Shown in pieces: positions 24,901 to 39,994 of a stretch of 64,000 bases of DNA. The position numbers were made by a program, and so were the translations under genes. Location of the stretch: NCBI GenBank assembly GCA_019843655.1, contig JACDQD010000001.1:40389392-40453391 (forward strand). The letters run 5' to 3'. How positions within the stretch are numbered: position 1 is the stretch's first letter; every line of letters begins with the position of its first letter. The stretch comes from Lethocerus indicus. Taxonomy: Eukaryota > Arthropoda > Insecta > Hemiptera > Belostomatidae. The notes beneath the pieces were generated by a model. It had not been told where the DNA came from, searched no databases, and saw only the letters and a list, made by a program, of their open reading frames with translations.

Positions 24901-27279
24901 CATCGCTCTCCCATTACTTTCTACATGAAAATATCATCCCGCACACAAACAGTATTTGCCCAATCTATACGCTAACTATAATTAAATCATACTCATTAAC
25001 GACTTTAATCCACTTCCGTTGAAGCCACAACGTTGGCGGCATATTACATAGCTAATAATTTCAGAGATTTACTCTTCCTTATAGCGATGAAAGACTCATT
25101 TGGCCAGAATAATTCCAGCACTTTTATTCTACCGAGTAATGTCTTATGTTTAAGAATAGATAATTACTTGTTTATTGCCCTTATACATCACGACATATTC
25201 TATGGATGACTTTTCTGACGTTATTTTCAAGTCCCAACGTGTAAATTAAATTATGTTTTATTTTTGTAATCCAGATCATAGAAAGGGTATAAGAATATTG
25301 CCAATATATTCAAATAATCCGAACTCAGTCACTAAACCGAGCTGGAAGGATTGAAATAATGTTTTTGACAACAATAAACTTATTTATTATCGAGATAAGT
25401 TTGGAATATAGGGTAGGACTAAACAAGCCTAGAGGAATACTGTAGTATTCTTATTGCAATATCGTAATAAGAATATTTTTAATTTAGGCGGGCCCGCTTT
25501 TTAAAAGATCAGACACTGCTTGCTAAATGTTAAATTGACCTTTAATACGAACTCCTTAATTGCGTGACATTTCTTTCAGATATCGATACCGTTCCTCGAC
25601 CGTCTGTTGAAACGCCCCTCTGTTGAAGATAAAATAAAACAAGAGAAAAATACTTAGAGGGGGGACGCGATCGAGAAACAAATTTTAATCGGAGACCCCT
25701 TCTTTTCTCCGTCGTTCCGGGTACTGGTGCGGGGGACAACGACGTTTCCGCTTCTTAAACCGGAAACTCGATGACAGGGAAATATCAAATGACGAGGGAA
25801 GCATTATAAAACAAGGGTGGGGAGGGGGGTGAAATAAAAAGGAAAAATATCGGTACGGAAAAAAAATACGGAAAACAATTACCGAAAAGGAGGAAGTCTT
25901 TAGGTAATGCTCTCCGATCCCATCAGCGTCGTTTTTAAACGAAGCCGCCCCCGCCCCCGCCCCCGGCCACCGCCTCCCGAAGAGTAATCTCCGAACGTCA
26001 GAGAGAACGCGGGACGACTATTCATTTTATATTAGCCTTATTATTCTGCCATTAAAAATGTGTAGCCATGCAGCTTAGGGTCCGAATTACGTTTGTATCG
26101 CCGGCTCCCGCTTTGTCTCTTCCTCCTCTCTACCTGTTATTAACGGGCGGTACACACAGCCGCGATAGTCTTTTTCCCCCCGCCGCGATTACGTTAAATA
26201 AGATAGGAGGGGCGAGGGGGGGCGAAAGAAAAAAAATTATAAAAGGCAAAAATCCCCGAGGTTGTCTCTTGAGGGACGTTCTCCGGCGTGGATTATCGGT
26301 CCTACCGGACTTGTAGGCTTAACGCCGACTTTTTTCCTAATGATTTGCCCAGGCCCCCTCTCACAAAATAAGACGGCAGTCTGTCGGAAACGAAGTTATT
26401 GGAATACATCCCATTAGGCCCATTAATTCGATGGTTATTTAAAGAACGGCCGTTCGATGCCGAGATATGTATATCGCTTAAGGCAATATTTGTCCGATCG
26501 GATTATTCAAGTGAAAACGCCCTAAACCGTAATATCGTGTAAATCTGTATCTAAAGATACCAGTATTAATGTAGGGTCGGAGAAAACGCGAGCAAATCGC
26601 AAATTTAAATCAATTACTAATCTGAAATAACTAAAGAATGCTCTATAAAATATTTCGATCTCGAGTATAATTTTTTTTTTAATAATATAATCTAACAGTA
26701 AAACGTAACGAAAGTATTATTGAAATAGCTATTAATATGATACCTGTCCAAATAATGGAGGAGACTGATAGTACTCTCGAGTGACACACTGCCTCGATTC
26801 TTTTAGTTCGATGGGGTTCGAGTAGAAAATGTTTGAGAGGAGTGCCTCTCTCGGCAGTTGATCCGATAGTACGCCAAGGGCAATGCGGCGGCATTCGGGT
26901 GTCGGGCGTAAATTTTTAAACGCGCCCCGGCCCACGTCCCTCTCCTCAAAACAGAGACTGGCTGAGGCTTTTCCGGCGACCCGTCAAACGGAATAATTTA
27001 TTTCCGAGAGGCCCCGGACGGGCCGCGCCTCGGAAATTGCCGCCCGGAGACGTTTAAGCGGTCCGGATTTCCGGAATTAAGTGCGCGAAAATTACTAATT
27101 AAATTCGACGTGAGGCGGGGGCGGCGGGCTTTACCGTTATTGGATGGCGAGAATGTCAGTTCGGCACCAATTCCGGTCGGCGGCTCTTCTGTTAATTATT
27201 TGAGCGTTGCAAGTTTTGAAAAATCATGTAATCCGGCAAAACTTGTTTAAGAAAAAAATGAAATAAATCCGTAACTATT
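21963..27279. other. Non-coding stretch with (GA)n and mixed composition
   Basis: No gene is recognised. It contains GC-rich DNA at 22100-22310, AT-rich DNA at 22380-22560 and 24160-24260, the (GA)n at 24436-24458, and a TATATATAA motif at 24547-24555 roughly 90 bp beyond it. At 25950-25970 there are CCGCCC repeats. Overlapping frames at 21977-22385 come from the GC-rich patch. Confidence 0.5.
24436..24458. repeat. (GA)n microsatellite
   Basis: An uninterrupted AG run. Together with the TATATATAA near 24550 it resembles the GAGA-plus-TATA layout of some insect promoters, but no transcript start is demonstrable. Confidence 0.85.
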
Positions 27280-27363
27280 ATTTGAGATATCGCGTTCTTC
27301 TCCCGTCGGTTTGGCCTTACGCTAGACCGGTTTCGGCTGCTCCAACCAGGATTCCCCAGTAGC
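27280..27363 (-). repeat. Hammerhead-like repeat, inverted pair, left member
   Basis: Read from 27363 downwards it starts with GCTACTG and contains GAGCAGCCGAAACCGGTC, then TAGC, then a tail (AAGGCCAAACCGACGGGAG) that aligns with copy 1. GCTA and TAGC pair perfectly, and the GAAAC and GGTC elements are intact. The CTGANGA box, however, reads CTGGGGA and is followed by an insertion before stem II. It lies head to head with 27371-27432. Confidence 0.65.
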
Positions 27364-27370
27364 GTCCCAT

Positions 27371-27432
27371 GTGACGGCGAGCGACCGAAACCGTTCTGGC
27401 AAATGACAGAAACACGCGAAATATACGGAATT
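27371..27432 (+). repeat. Hammerhead-like repeat, inverted pair, right member
   Basis: GTGACGGCGAGCGACCGAAACCGTTCTGGC aligns to the core with several substitutions. It is followed by ACAGAAACACGCGAAATATACGG, almost identical to the tail of copy 1. Fifteen or so tail bases are deleted. The open frame that begins in this tail (27403-27927, 174 codons) is therefore repeat-initiated and considered spurious. Confidence 0.6.
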
Positions 27433-29527
27433 ATTTTTCCCTCAATTATTTTTAACGTCGTTCCGGCTTCGAACAATAAAGGCGTACGATTCAAACGATC
27501 GAACGGCAAAAGTATAAATCGTTTTTTATTGACTCGATCATCGCTCGGGCGAGCGGCAATTTTTCGTTCGCCCCGGAATATTCCCGAGGCGATAGGCCGC
27601 GAATTTATTTCATTAGGTCCTATTTCTGCTTCGGGGCGGTGCCGGAAACGGCCGCCGATGCCAGGATTTACGGGGGACGGCCGATCTATAGGAAATCGGG
27701 GAAAGAAAACCGGCCGGCGCTATTGGGGCCCGCCGAAAAGAATTGCGGGCAATATCCGCCGCCTCCGATATATCCAGCCGGTGGGGGACGGTGTACGTTA
27801 TTGGACTGGTTTTGTGGGGGCGAAACTGCAAAATATGAGCGCGGCGTGCGGCTTTGATATGCCCTCTACCCCTCACCCTATCGGCTGGTTAGCGGTTTTA
27901 AACCGACAAAGTCGTCTATACCTTTGATTGAGACCGGATACGCTTAATTGCCCCGCGAATCCAATCAACACATGGCGCTCTGGCTCTCTCTCCCGATTAT
28001 CCTTTCTCCCCGTCCCGGTCTAGACCTGTTTTATTCCCAACCGCGGTTTGAAGTGTTCAATGCAATTACGGCATGCGGTGGAGTCATTGACTCGGAAATT
28101 TAAAAAAGGAAAGAATTGATTTAAAAAAAAATCGATGTCGATAATTTGAATACCTCGGTTCTAACGATCTACTTCCCGAGGTTCGGTCAGTTGAAAATTA
28201 TAATATAGTTACAATATTCGATAATAATTCTTATATTTCATTATACGCTTAATTGCTTATAAGATACTTTAACACATTTGCAATAATATAATAATTGTTT
28301 TTTTTATTTTATGAAATTTCCCAAATAATTATAATTTCCCCAATAAATGCTCATTGTTGGGCCACACTTTTTCACACAACCCTTTTATTTTTAACCGAAA
28401 CAACGTCTTAGTTAACGATTGTAAATTCCGTATCGATAATTTATAATAAAAGAAACATTTAAAAGACGATATAGGGAGTCGAAGGGAGATTTACAAATGG
28501 CGGGGAAGGGGGATCTTGACGGGCGAAGGAAGACAAATCGCGGCCGGTGTCCAAAACGTCTCCGATAAGGACAGAAGGTGGGCGGCGATCGATTCGGAGC
28601 CGCGACGGGCGGGGGAGGGGTGAACGAAGAAGAACAAAAAAACAGAAACAAGAACAAGACAGAGAAAGGGATAGGGGGGAAAGGCCGGGAGTGCGAGAGA
28701 GAGCGGCAGCTATCGGGGGGTCAGCTCGGGGCCCCGGGTTTGACAATTTATAACCGATGTTGAAATCGAAGACAGGGCGCAGTAAATTACCAGTTATACA
28801 TACTTAATTCCTCCGGCGTCCTACGGGTTTTCCCGTAGTATTCAGCTTTAAAGACAGGTATTAATTGTGCAGTCGCCGCTATTTATATGGCCGCTGGCCC
28901 CAATTTGTCCGTGCCACGTGAACTTATACCTGATTTACGGCCGGGCTAAGTATTTATTATCTTATTATTAATATTATTGCTCCGACCGCGAGAGGAGGTA
29001 TCCAGTATTATGGGGCGAATTTATAATCGGGGCCCCGACGCTTTATTGGAACTCGCCCGACGACAAACCGGACCGTCTATCGACCGGAATTTATTTTCAT
29101 TTAAAGTACGCAATTCGAAGAGCTTAAGTCATAAAACCGATTCGAATTTGCGGCCGAAAGCTCCGCCAGAATTCAAACCCGATAAAATAAAGTAATAAAA
29201 TTACAGACAAAACGCGGTGTTACGTATACGTAATAGTTTTTTCTGTATTGAAATATTTTGTAATGAATTTAAAATAGGACGTTACAATTTATTAAACGTC
29301 GGATTGGTGCTAACTAATGTGTATACTGTATAATCGAGCACAATATACCTTGCCCAGTGCCAGTTTAATTCATATATGAATTATAATTTCCCGTTGACCG
29401 CTCAATGCTACAGAGTCGAACTTATCTTGCAGAAGCGATTTAAGTATTAAATTTTAAATAATTCACCCTTTCATCCTTATTTCGGTCACCCTCCAGTTTT
29501 TATATAAATGTTTGAAGCTCTTTTTTC
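27433..29527. other. Non-coding stretch
   Basis: GC-rich at 27540-27860 and 28490-28740 (purine-rich), AT-rich at 28190-28460. The frame continuing through 27927 has arginine-, proline- and glycine-rich composition typical of translated GC-rich non-coding DNA. Confidence 0.5.
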
Positions 29528-29644
29528 AATTTCCTCAGGAAAAATCAATCTTTAATTTCAGGTTTTCATACCGATCCTCACTTCCTTACCGTTACCGACC
29601 TGGGGGAATATTCATCCACCAAATAAAGGACATTTCGTTCGCCT
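29528..29644 (+). repeat. Diverged direct repeat, left copy
   Basis: AATTTCCTC, then GAAAAATCAA, then CTTTAATTTCAGG, TTTCATACCGATCC, and a 3' part ending CACCAAATAAAGGAC appear in the same order as in 31320-31466. By eye the copies are roughly two-thirds identical with small indels. The identity of the element is unknown. Confidence 0.55.
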
Positions 29645-31319
29645 TATTTCGATACTTTTATTTCTAGACGACGGTATCGGAGAACCAATAAATTTTCCCG
29701 AGAACAAATAATATAAGGGCGAAAAAAAGCCGGCGGCGGATCCAGGCCGGAGTGGGTAGGTGGTCGGAGCGCGGTTTGACGAGCGCTAAATGAAATCTGG
29801 GAGGTCTCCGGCCGCAATTATATAGAACCGTCGGCGCCCTCGATAACTAGACCGACGAGGCAATCATTAGAAATAACAAACGCCCGGGGTGGCCGGCGAG
29901 GGGAAGAGCGCCGGGGCCGTGAGTGTTGGGGGGAGGTGGAAGGGAGAGCGCGGATTGATGCGGGGAAACGGTACAGATAAACACGTACCTAGCCGAGGTT
30001 ATTATGCATAATTGGTATTTGTGTGTGGATGTAATGTGTACACATAGCGGCTGGCGGTGGCGAGCCCCGCTGGTTAATGATTCAATTTTGACGGGCAATT
30101 CAGGGTGTCAGGTAGGGCGTATGTGTTGGTGATATATAGGTAGGAACCGTCGAGCGCTGGCAAATTGATATCGATACACAGAGATGTTACTGTTATATCT
30201 GCTCTCCCGCCCAACCACCCCCACCCCCCTTCTAAAATCCAACCCGCCAAAAATACTCTCCAAAAAGTCCACCACCACCGTGGGTTGTAGAATATTTATT
30301 AGTTTTATACGTATTATTATATTATTAAATATAAAATATTAAAATAAACATTAAATTTTTTAAAATTCTTTCAAATATTAAATAATTCCAACGACAATTT
30401 TCGACATTCTTGTTTTTTTTTAACACCATATTGATCAATACAATTACCTTATATCCCATCCGGTTCTTCTCTATGATGTTACAGTCATATCCACACTTCC
30501 GCCCCTTTCCCCTCGTATGTTTAAATACAAAATTGTTTTCGCTCGTATTTTTTACGTCGTATCGATTAATATAACCGTATATCCAATCCGATTTCATCGA
30601 TTTCCTTTCTAAAACTCCTAACAATCGACGACTCTTAGGTTGTACAACAGTTTAACTTCTAATTATTGTTATTGTATTGTATTCTTCTGAGTGTATTGAA
30701 CTTGAAAAATTCTATTCTAAAAAGGTTCCTTTCCTTCTATTAACACACGACTATTATACACGCTCTATATAAAAATATAATTTGAGGCAGCTTCAGTAAA
30801 TCGCTATTTATAGTAGTTTAATTTCATCCTTCATTACCTCATATCCTATACGATACTTTATATTAAATTAAAAACAAATTTTCTCCTAAAATATTTTCTT
30901 CCTATCACGTGCCCTATATTTTAATATTCTTCGTGTGTTCTTAATTAAAAATTATTTATATAAGTTCTGGGTAGTTTTAATAATCAATTTGTATACTACG
31001 CCAAATGAATCTCAAGATATATCCTCCAGTTCGTTCACATTTTATCATCCTTCTTCAGACTATTACACATAATTTATTTTCCTCTAATGTACTTTTACTT
31101 ATTAATTGACGAGTGTATAATGTAGACATCTAACGACCAAATTTGAATCTCGAATGATATTTAACATTATACTTATACATATCCGCAATTCAAAATAAAT
31201 TACAATTAAATTGGTACTCTCTGCCGAAGCGAAATAACGATTACAGGTTTCTGTAGACACCCGTAAAAAGATTTGTATACGTAGTCTTTTACGTTCTTTT
31301 TTAATTTCATCATATTAAA
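29645..31319. other. AT-rich block between direct repeats
   Basis: After a GC-rich start (29730-29960), the part from 30290 onward is strongly AT-rich and lacks the G/C runs seen elsewhere. A minus-strand frame, 30624-30325 (99 codons), is rich in lysine, asparagine and isoleucine and is not recognisable. If the flanking repeats were terminal repeats this block would be the decayed interior of a retroelement, but no protease, reverse transcriptase or integrase motif is visible. Confidence 0.4.
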
Positions 31320-31466
31320 AATTTCCTCCAGAAAAATCAAAGCAGAAAATTAATATACATGTAATCTTTAATTTCAGGCTTTCATAACGATCCCCACCTC
31401 ACAAGCTCTTACCCTTGTGGAGAATGACTCCCCTACCAAATAAAGGACCCTTCACTCGGCTCACCC
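31320..31466 (+). repeat. Diverged direct repeat, right copy
   Basis: It matches 29528-29644 in order and orientation, including CTTTAATTTCAGG, TTTCATAACGATCC, a CCACC block and CTACCAAATAAAGGAC, with about 25 extra bases near its start. Confidence 0.55.
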
Positions 31467-32124
31467 AAGATTAGGAGTCAAGGCGGACATTAAAACGTAT
31501 TTCGTTAAAAAAGTACATAAATAAATAATATCAATAAAGGCACGTTATGAAATCGGTCATTTTTTTAATAAATGAATTGTCTTTTTTTTTTAGGGAAACA
31601 AAAAATCTTCGATTCATGTCCTCTTACCCTTTTGAGTTTTGAAAATAAATATAATAATAATTATTATATGTATATATATAATACATAAAGTAGTGTAGTA
31701 TATAATATTTGTTTCCCAGGACTGAATCCTGAAATTTTTTACCTTAGGGTTTTAGTAGAGTTTAACTATAGGTCTTTCGTCAGTAGGATGTCGATTAACC
31801 CCAATAGCTGTCCAGATACTCGCGGACCACCAAACATGGTATTCAAAACTATTTTCTGCTCAGATCTTCCGGTTACAGATCCCCTATAACTTCTCCATCG
31901 TTTCCGGGTCAAAAGCAGAATTCGATGTTCGTGGCTCGACGAAGTCGTCATTTCAGGATTTTCATGTATTCGGAACAGTTACCGGTTCCATTATCAGAGA
32001 TCAACTTGGAGTCCTATAACTGGGGGTGAGGTTTCGTTACTCCTCTTGGGATTAAGACTTGTTTGTTACCGCACTACCGGGTACCGTCCTCCGCAGATAT
32101 CTCTATGTTATTTCTTTTATTGCT
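31467..32124. other. Non-coding stretch
   Basis: AT-rich to 31750, then more balanced DNA with no recognised coding sequence. Confidence 0.5.
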
Positions 32125-32262
32125 GACCACTCTTAGCATTCGTCAACCCTGCCAACCGAGGTTCTTCCCGCAGTATTACGCGATCCTAGCGGAAGTCAGT
32201 TAGCGAAGTTCCGCTCGGGGAAACGTTACGATGTGAAATTGAACTTCCATTAAATCCTTCGT
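32125..32262 (+). repeat. tRNA-derived SINE-like repeat, family 2, copy B
   Basis: GCATTCGTCAACC (32136-32148) is a decayed B box at the same relative place as in the 12.7 kb copy. It is followed by CCAACCGAGGTTCTTCCCGC and a block around ATTACGCGATCCTAGCGGAA. The similarity appears to continue to about 32262 (TGAAATT...TTAAAT). Confidence 0.45.
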
Positions 32263-34386
32263 TGAAGGGCGAAACACTTTTCGTCAAATCTTCAGCAGTG
32301 CGTTCTTTTTTCGCGGCCCGCGAAGCGTCGGAACGATCGAGGAGATAGAATTAGCCGGTGGCGGAGAGCGGGGCAGGGTCCGGTGACAAAGCCGGCCTGA
32401 ATTATTGACCGTAAAAGTACGTCATCGGTGGCGTTTCTATGCAGATTGGGACTGGGGGGCCATAAATATTTATGATATCGGCTGGACACCGGGGATCGGC
32501 GGGGGTGGGTCCTTTCCGCCCTTTAAATATGCCCAGTAAACAAGCGTGGACCGGCTTCCGCCTCCACTTCCGTGGAGAGGGTTACGTTGAAAATCCAGCC
32601 GTTACACTTTTCTGTCAACTGTCAATTTTTTTTCCCCGACCGCCCTCCGCGCTACCTGCTAATAAATTTAGAATGCCCGCCACCGACATCTCGACCACTC
32701 GAGTCCAGCTGTTAGGACGTAATACGCAATTAATACAATTTATAATACAATTTCTGTTTACAGCGGAAAGCCAGTGCGCTCCGTTTGTTACTAGTGCTAG
32801 TTCGACATCAATTTCGCGGACTGTATAGTTGTGCCGATAAAACATTTAAAAAATATTCTGCGAAGGAGATTAAATATAAAAATTAGCGCGAGTGATAGTT
32901 GCGTTGGCCATCACTATCAATAATCGGCCTGTGAACAATTCAGGCGTTGGGTTTTAAAAAAAGAAAAGAAGAAAGAGAGAATTGTAATGTCAGCGAGATC
33001 CTATCAGCTCCGGCTTATTAGGAGCCATTACATTCAGAGTGTTTTGCTATTGGCATAAAAGAATAAATTAAATTCTTAAATAAATAAATAAAATAAAATT
33101 TAAAAAAGTGTATAAAGGCGGGGATTACGGATTAGGTCAAAAATTAGGCTTTTGTTTTATCGAATACCTTATTTTAAGTTATTTTAATATAACTGCCCTT
33201 GGTTTCCTCCGCTTGTATAAATAAGAGGGCACAAAAAAATATGGGCGTATATACTGATGGATGTTTATAATATATATGCAAGCAATATTATTGCACACGA
33301 AGGACCGATTTTAAATAATCAAGTTTTAGAGGTGTTTGCGTAAGCCTACAGTCTCCTAAATATAAATCAGAAACAAAACGGAGTTTTACACCCTTTAAAT
33401 ATTATATATTAAATATATATGCGAATGTTTTTTTAAATTTCGGCGAAATCCCCGTTTAGTGTCCATTCCGTAATCCGCTACAGTTGTAAATTATAATCAG
33501 CGTCATAGCAGTCAGAAACAGAATTAGCGATTGTGTTGGGGGCACGGTTCGTATTCCCCTCCGTCCGCAACGCCGACCGCCCCCGATTGATTTTGGCACC
33601 GGTAAGTTATCGGGGGCGGTTGGGGCCGGGTTAAACACCGTTTAGCCAGTGTCCCATTGTTGGATTGCCGTCTCCACAAAGGAGGCTTTTGCGGCCCGAA
33701 GCAGACGCCGGGTTAGCGAGTGATTTTTGGAACGCCAAAACACGGTTTGAATGTGGGCAAAAAAAAGGCGGGGTTAAAACGTAATTTGTCGGTGTAAAAA
33801 TTTGTTGAAAACAGTTTGCTCGAAGCAAGAACGGGGCTGAAAAGTGATTTTTCAACGCGAAATCTGGATCAGAATTGATTTTTGAGCCCAAAAATCGGGT
33901 TAAAAAGTGGTTTTAGTGGAAATAATTCTTTAATAAATCGTATACAGTGTGTTTGAACGAGAGTGGGCGCGTTGATTGGGTGAAGAAATGCGCTGAAGAG
34001 GAGACCCGCTCCTCCGCCGCACCGAATAAGCGAGCGGAAACACGAGATATTTCGGACGACGATCGGGAAAATTAACGGTGGACGATACTCGACCACAGGG
34101 AAATTAAATGCCGGCCGTTTGTCTGTGTGTGTGTGGTTGTGAGAGCCTGTGTTTGGCGCCTATCGATTGGACGAGTCCACCCCCCCTCCCCTTAACAGCC
34201 ATCCCCAATGCCAATTGTTTCATAGACTACAGATGCCCGAAAGCATGAACGATGATTAAAACTCACCCTTCGGGACAACGACGCCGAGTTAAACGCGCTT
34301 CCCATAAATGGCATCTACGTGGTTACCAACAAGGGGACAGACAATTTAAACTGTCCCTAATTGGGCTGAAATAAAAATTCAAATTG
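32263..34386. other. Non-coding stretch
   Basis: No gene is recognised. AT-rich at 33050-33430. A fragment resembling the hammerhead family (ACTGAGATGGCGA near 34517) further downstream is too weak to call. Confidence 0.5.
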
Positions 34387-34462
34387 TATTTAGTTTCTAC
34401 ACACAATTATAATGAGGCCGCCAGGCATAAACCGATACCCACTCGATATAAAATCTGCTTAA
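34387..34462 (+). repeat. SINE body, family 1, copy A
   Basis: TATTTAGTTTCTACACACAA, then TTATAATGAGGC, CAGGCATAAACCG and ATATAAAATCTGCTT align over about 75 bp with 40081-40154 at roughly three-quarters identity. A tRNA-like head upstream is not clear, so the copy may be 5' truncated or its head decayed. Confidence 0.6.
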
Positions 34463-34954
34463 ACCAGATGTCTAGTACAGATTAGGTTAAGAAAAAATTG
34501 TACCAGATTATTAAAACTGAGATGGCGAAAAAGAACCTCGAAATGAATAACGAGAAAATTCGTAACAATTAACAGTTTTGATGTAATAACTGTTTAGTAA
34601 CAATGTGCATTAATGAGTTATAAAGAATTAGGTAATATAGGTAAGTATATCCCTTGTATGTAGGCCTGTTAAAAGAAACACTGATGGTTAGCGTAGGATA
34701 AATATTGTAATAAATAGAAGATAATGCTCAGCGGCAGAGAATTTAACGATAATAGCCATTCGGAGTGAAGCGTTTTCATTTTGTAATTACAGCTTTAATC
34801 ATTTTGTGTTTGTGGGTGAACACGACATCACAAATCCTAATATTTTTAATGCGCGGGTTTACGCGCTGTTCGGCTTTAGGGTAGAACTTCAGTGAACATT
34901 TTAATGCGACAATTACGAGTAGGTCTGAAATAATTCTATAGAATTATTATCTAT

Positions 34955-34956
<2 letters not shown>
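34463..34956. other. Non-coding stretch
   Basis: AT-rich DNA with nothing recognised. Confidence 0.5.

Positions 34957-35007
<51 letters not shown>
34957..35007. repeat. (AT)n microsatellite
   Basis: About 25 uninterrupted AT units. The array is self-complementary and can extrude as a hairpin. Confidence 0.95.
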
Positions 35008-35011
<4 letters not shown>

Positions 35012-36524
35012 AATTCAAAAAAGTCCGCGAACCGGCATGTGCTTCGTATACAGCAAACGATACTCCGAAGGAGTGTAAAGATGTAAATTTTTAATTCGTA
35101 AATTTGCGTAACCCGTATGTAAATAACGGCTGGTCTCGGTGTTGTATGCCCGGCCGTGGAGGGTTCGTTACTTTTTAGCCAATTAAAAATTTGAATAATG
35201 TTTAAATATTTTCGGCTCAAGTTTTCCTGTTCCATTTGAACGGAATCCCCTTTAATAAACGGGTAAACTCACTTAGGGGTTATAAGACGCGCTTTATTTT
35301 CAATATTTGTACCCGACCCGGGGAAATGATTTCTCTCTCTCACACTCTCTCTCTCTCTCTCTCGCGTTTCCCTCCGCCTTGATACTTTCCGCGGGACTGT
35401 GACAATCCGGCGATGAAAAAATAATAAAAAGGATACAGAACGAAGGAAATAAAATATTAAGCTGACTCCATTCAAAGCACGGCGGTGGTTTCACGCTGGA
35501 GGAAATATTGTTAATATAAAAAGCCACCAATTATTGCCGGGCGGCGGGCGCTCGGGACAAACAACCGGGCCCAGCCGGTAGATAAGGCCCCGGACATATG
35601 TGGGCATCACCAGGACGTGAGCCGCCTACCGAATTTACAGAGACCGGTATATTACCCTGGTTTTATTTCATGAAATCATTGCTCTCCCTTCAACCGCCGA
35701 TCGGAGGACACCATCCTATTAGTCTATCAAATTGAAATTTTCGAATGTCTATTTGATTTCGCCAAATACCGGAACTCCTATGCACTGTGGCGGCAGGGTA
35801 AGTAATTATAAACTGAATATAATACCGCCTTTATTTGTTGGGCGTCTTTCGCATGAATTCGTATTATTTAAATTCTTTGGTCAATTTTAATTTGGACGAA
35901 ACGCCGAAACATTTTAACTTCGACTTCTCTTCAAATCCGCAGTTATTCGACACGAAACTATCGTATTCTTTTGCTACGTTCTATGGAACAAAATATCTGA
36001 AATAATCTGAATTCAAACGAGTATCACACTATCTATGACCTGTATCGTCAGCGAGAATTTATTGAATAAACTTGCAAATAGCAAACGAGAACTCCTCCTA
36101 GGCTATATATGTATAGTATTTCTATTACCTACCTGATACCCGTATGACAATTTTAATTCATAATCAAGCCTAAGATCATTTCGGAGGTATCTTATGATCA
36201 ACTAGTCTGAAAATATTATCAGTCCGCCCGTCTCAAATGAAAGTGGCAAGATTAAAATTAATCGCATTGTAGAGCGTTCCAAAGTTGCAGTTAATTAAAA
36301 ACAACACATACATGGACTGTAATATTTATGTATTTTTTGTAATTAACTTTTCTAAATTTCAAGGTAGTCATTCAAATTATGGTTTCAATTTATTACTTTC
36401 ATATAATGAAAATGATATAATTATTTTAACGTTACAATACGTAATCGGGTTGTTGATTTTGGGGATGGGGATTGCAAAATCGATATACAACCGGTATCAA
36501 TAACAATATCGGGGATAGGCGTGG

Positions 36525-36528
<4 letters not shown>
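35008..36528. other. Non-coding stretch with an impure (TC)n array
   Basis: Contains (TC)n with a CACAC interruption at 35332-35363. No gene is recognised. Confidence 0.5.

Positions 36529-36564
<36 letters not shown>
36529..36564. repeat. (TA)n microsatellite
   Basis: About 18 TA units, flanked by GTATG on one side and CATGTATACA on the other. Confidence 0.95.
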
Positions 36565-38800
<2,236 letters not shown>

Positions 38801-39994
38801 CACTCGGCCGAGTTCTGACCACGGGGTAAATACAAACCGGCTAGATGGATCGGGTCTTAAAAAAAAGACCGAGCTCTATTATTTTCGCAATTTCATCTAT
38901 TATTTTAGATATCAGCAGCAATAGTTTAAAAACTCGCGACCAATCGAGCAACAAAAATAACCTTTTTTTTAAGTTTAGGTTATTTAAATTATATTAAGTT
39001 GTTAATAGATTTTTCACATTAATAACTTCTTATTATAAGAGAACAGAAATATCCTAGCATTAGTCAATACTTGTATAATGTTGATATATGAGATTTTCTG
39101 AATATATATATACATATATTGTTCAATGTGTTTTTGGCCGTCCGAATTGGCATTTCTGGCCGCGCGTACGTGCGCACTGAACCCGCTCACGATTACTCTA
39201 AAGTAATTTAACCGCGTTAGAAAACGATCCGTGAGGTTTTCGGTAGTTGACGTCGTCGCATGGTACGACAATAAAATTGTAGTTCGGTCGAGTGGGGGGG
39301 GGGGGGTGAGGCGGCGGTGGTTGTGCCCGGAATGAGAGGCGTCATACCGTCACTAATTTTGCGCGAGTCTCTTTGTCGTTCAATTGCTACGAATCAGGCG
39401 GAAACAACAATTTGATACCAACAATGGGGCCCGCGTAAACGAATTAATAGCGCGACCCGAGGACGGGCTTATGCGCCGACCGAAACGCCGGACGGGCCCG
39501 GGCTAAATCGTCCGAGCGATTTTATATCGGCCGTTTGTTGAAGGCGAAACGCTCTAGCGCCGCTATAGCGTATGACTCAAAACACATGAGTATCAAACCT
39601 GCTCGCGCCTACAAACCGTCCGATGTACGCTCTTAAAATTAACTCTACGTTTTTGACACCGAAGGCACTAATTAGTCAAAATAAAAAGTTATATTCGAGC
39701 GTTTTATTTTACGGTATTTGTCGCTAAACAGGGTGTTGCCACCGCCGTCCTTCGATAGGACGGTTCGGCAGAAGCCTAGAAGGGAGGACTAAAATCAAAG
39801 GAGGCGGTGGGGTCGCGATCCCAATCGCGGTATCGGGTGAGGGCCACTTGTTAGGCGGCCGGCGTAAAACACGCGTTGGGGCCGCGCGTCACGTTCGATT
39901 TTTTCCCCGCCGCGGTAAAGAATACGAAGAGGGCCGCCCGTGGAAATATCACGTCGGCCTGCCCGACGAGCGGGGAAAATTCCTTCACACAGCC
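38801..39994. other. Non-coding stretch
   Basis: No gene is recognised. A 13-base G run lies at 39294-39306. Confidence 0.5.

Noticed and set aside
27403..27927. 174-codon plus-strand frame
   Set aside because: It begins inside a hammerhead-like repeat tail and continues through GC-rich DNA. The composition is Arg/Pro/Gly-rich, no domain is recognisable, and the length is within chance expectation.
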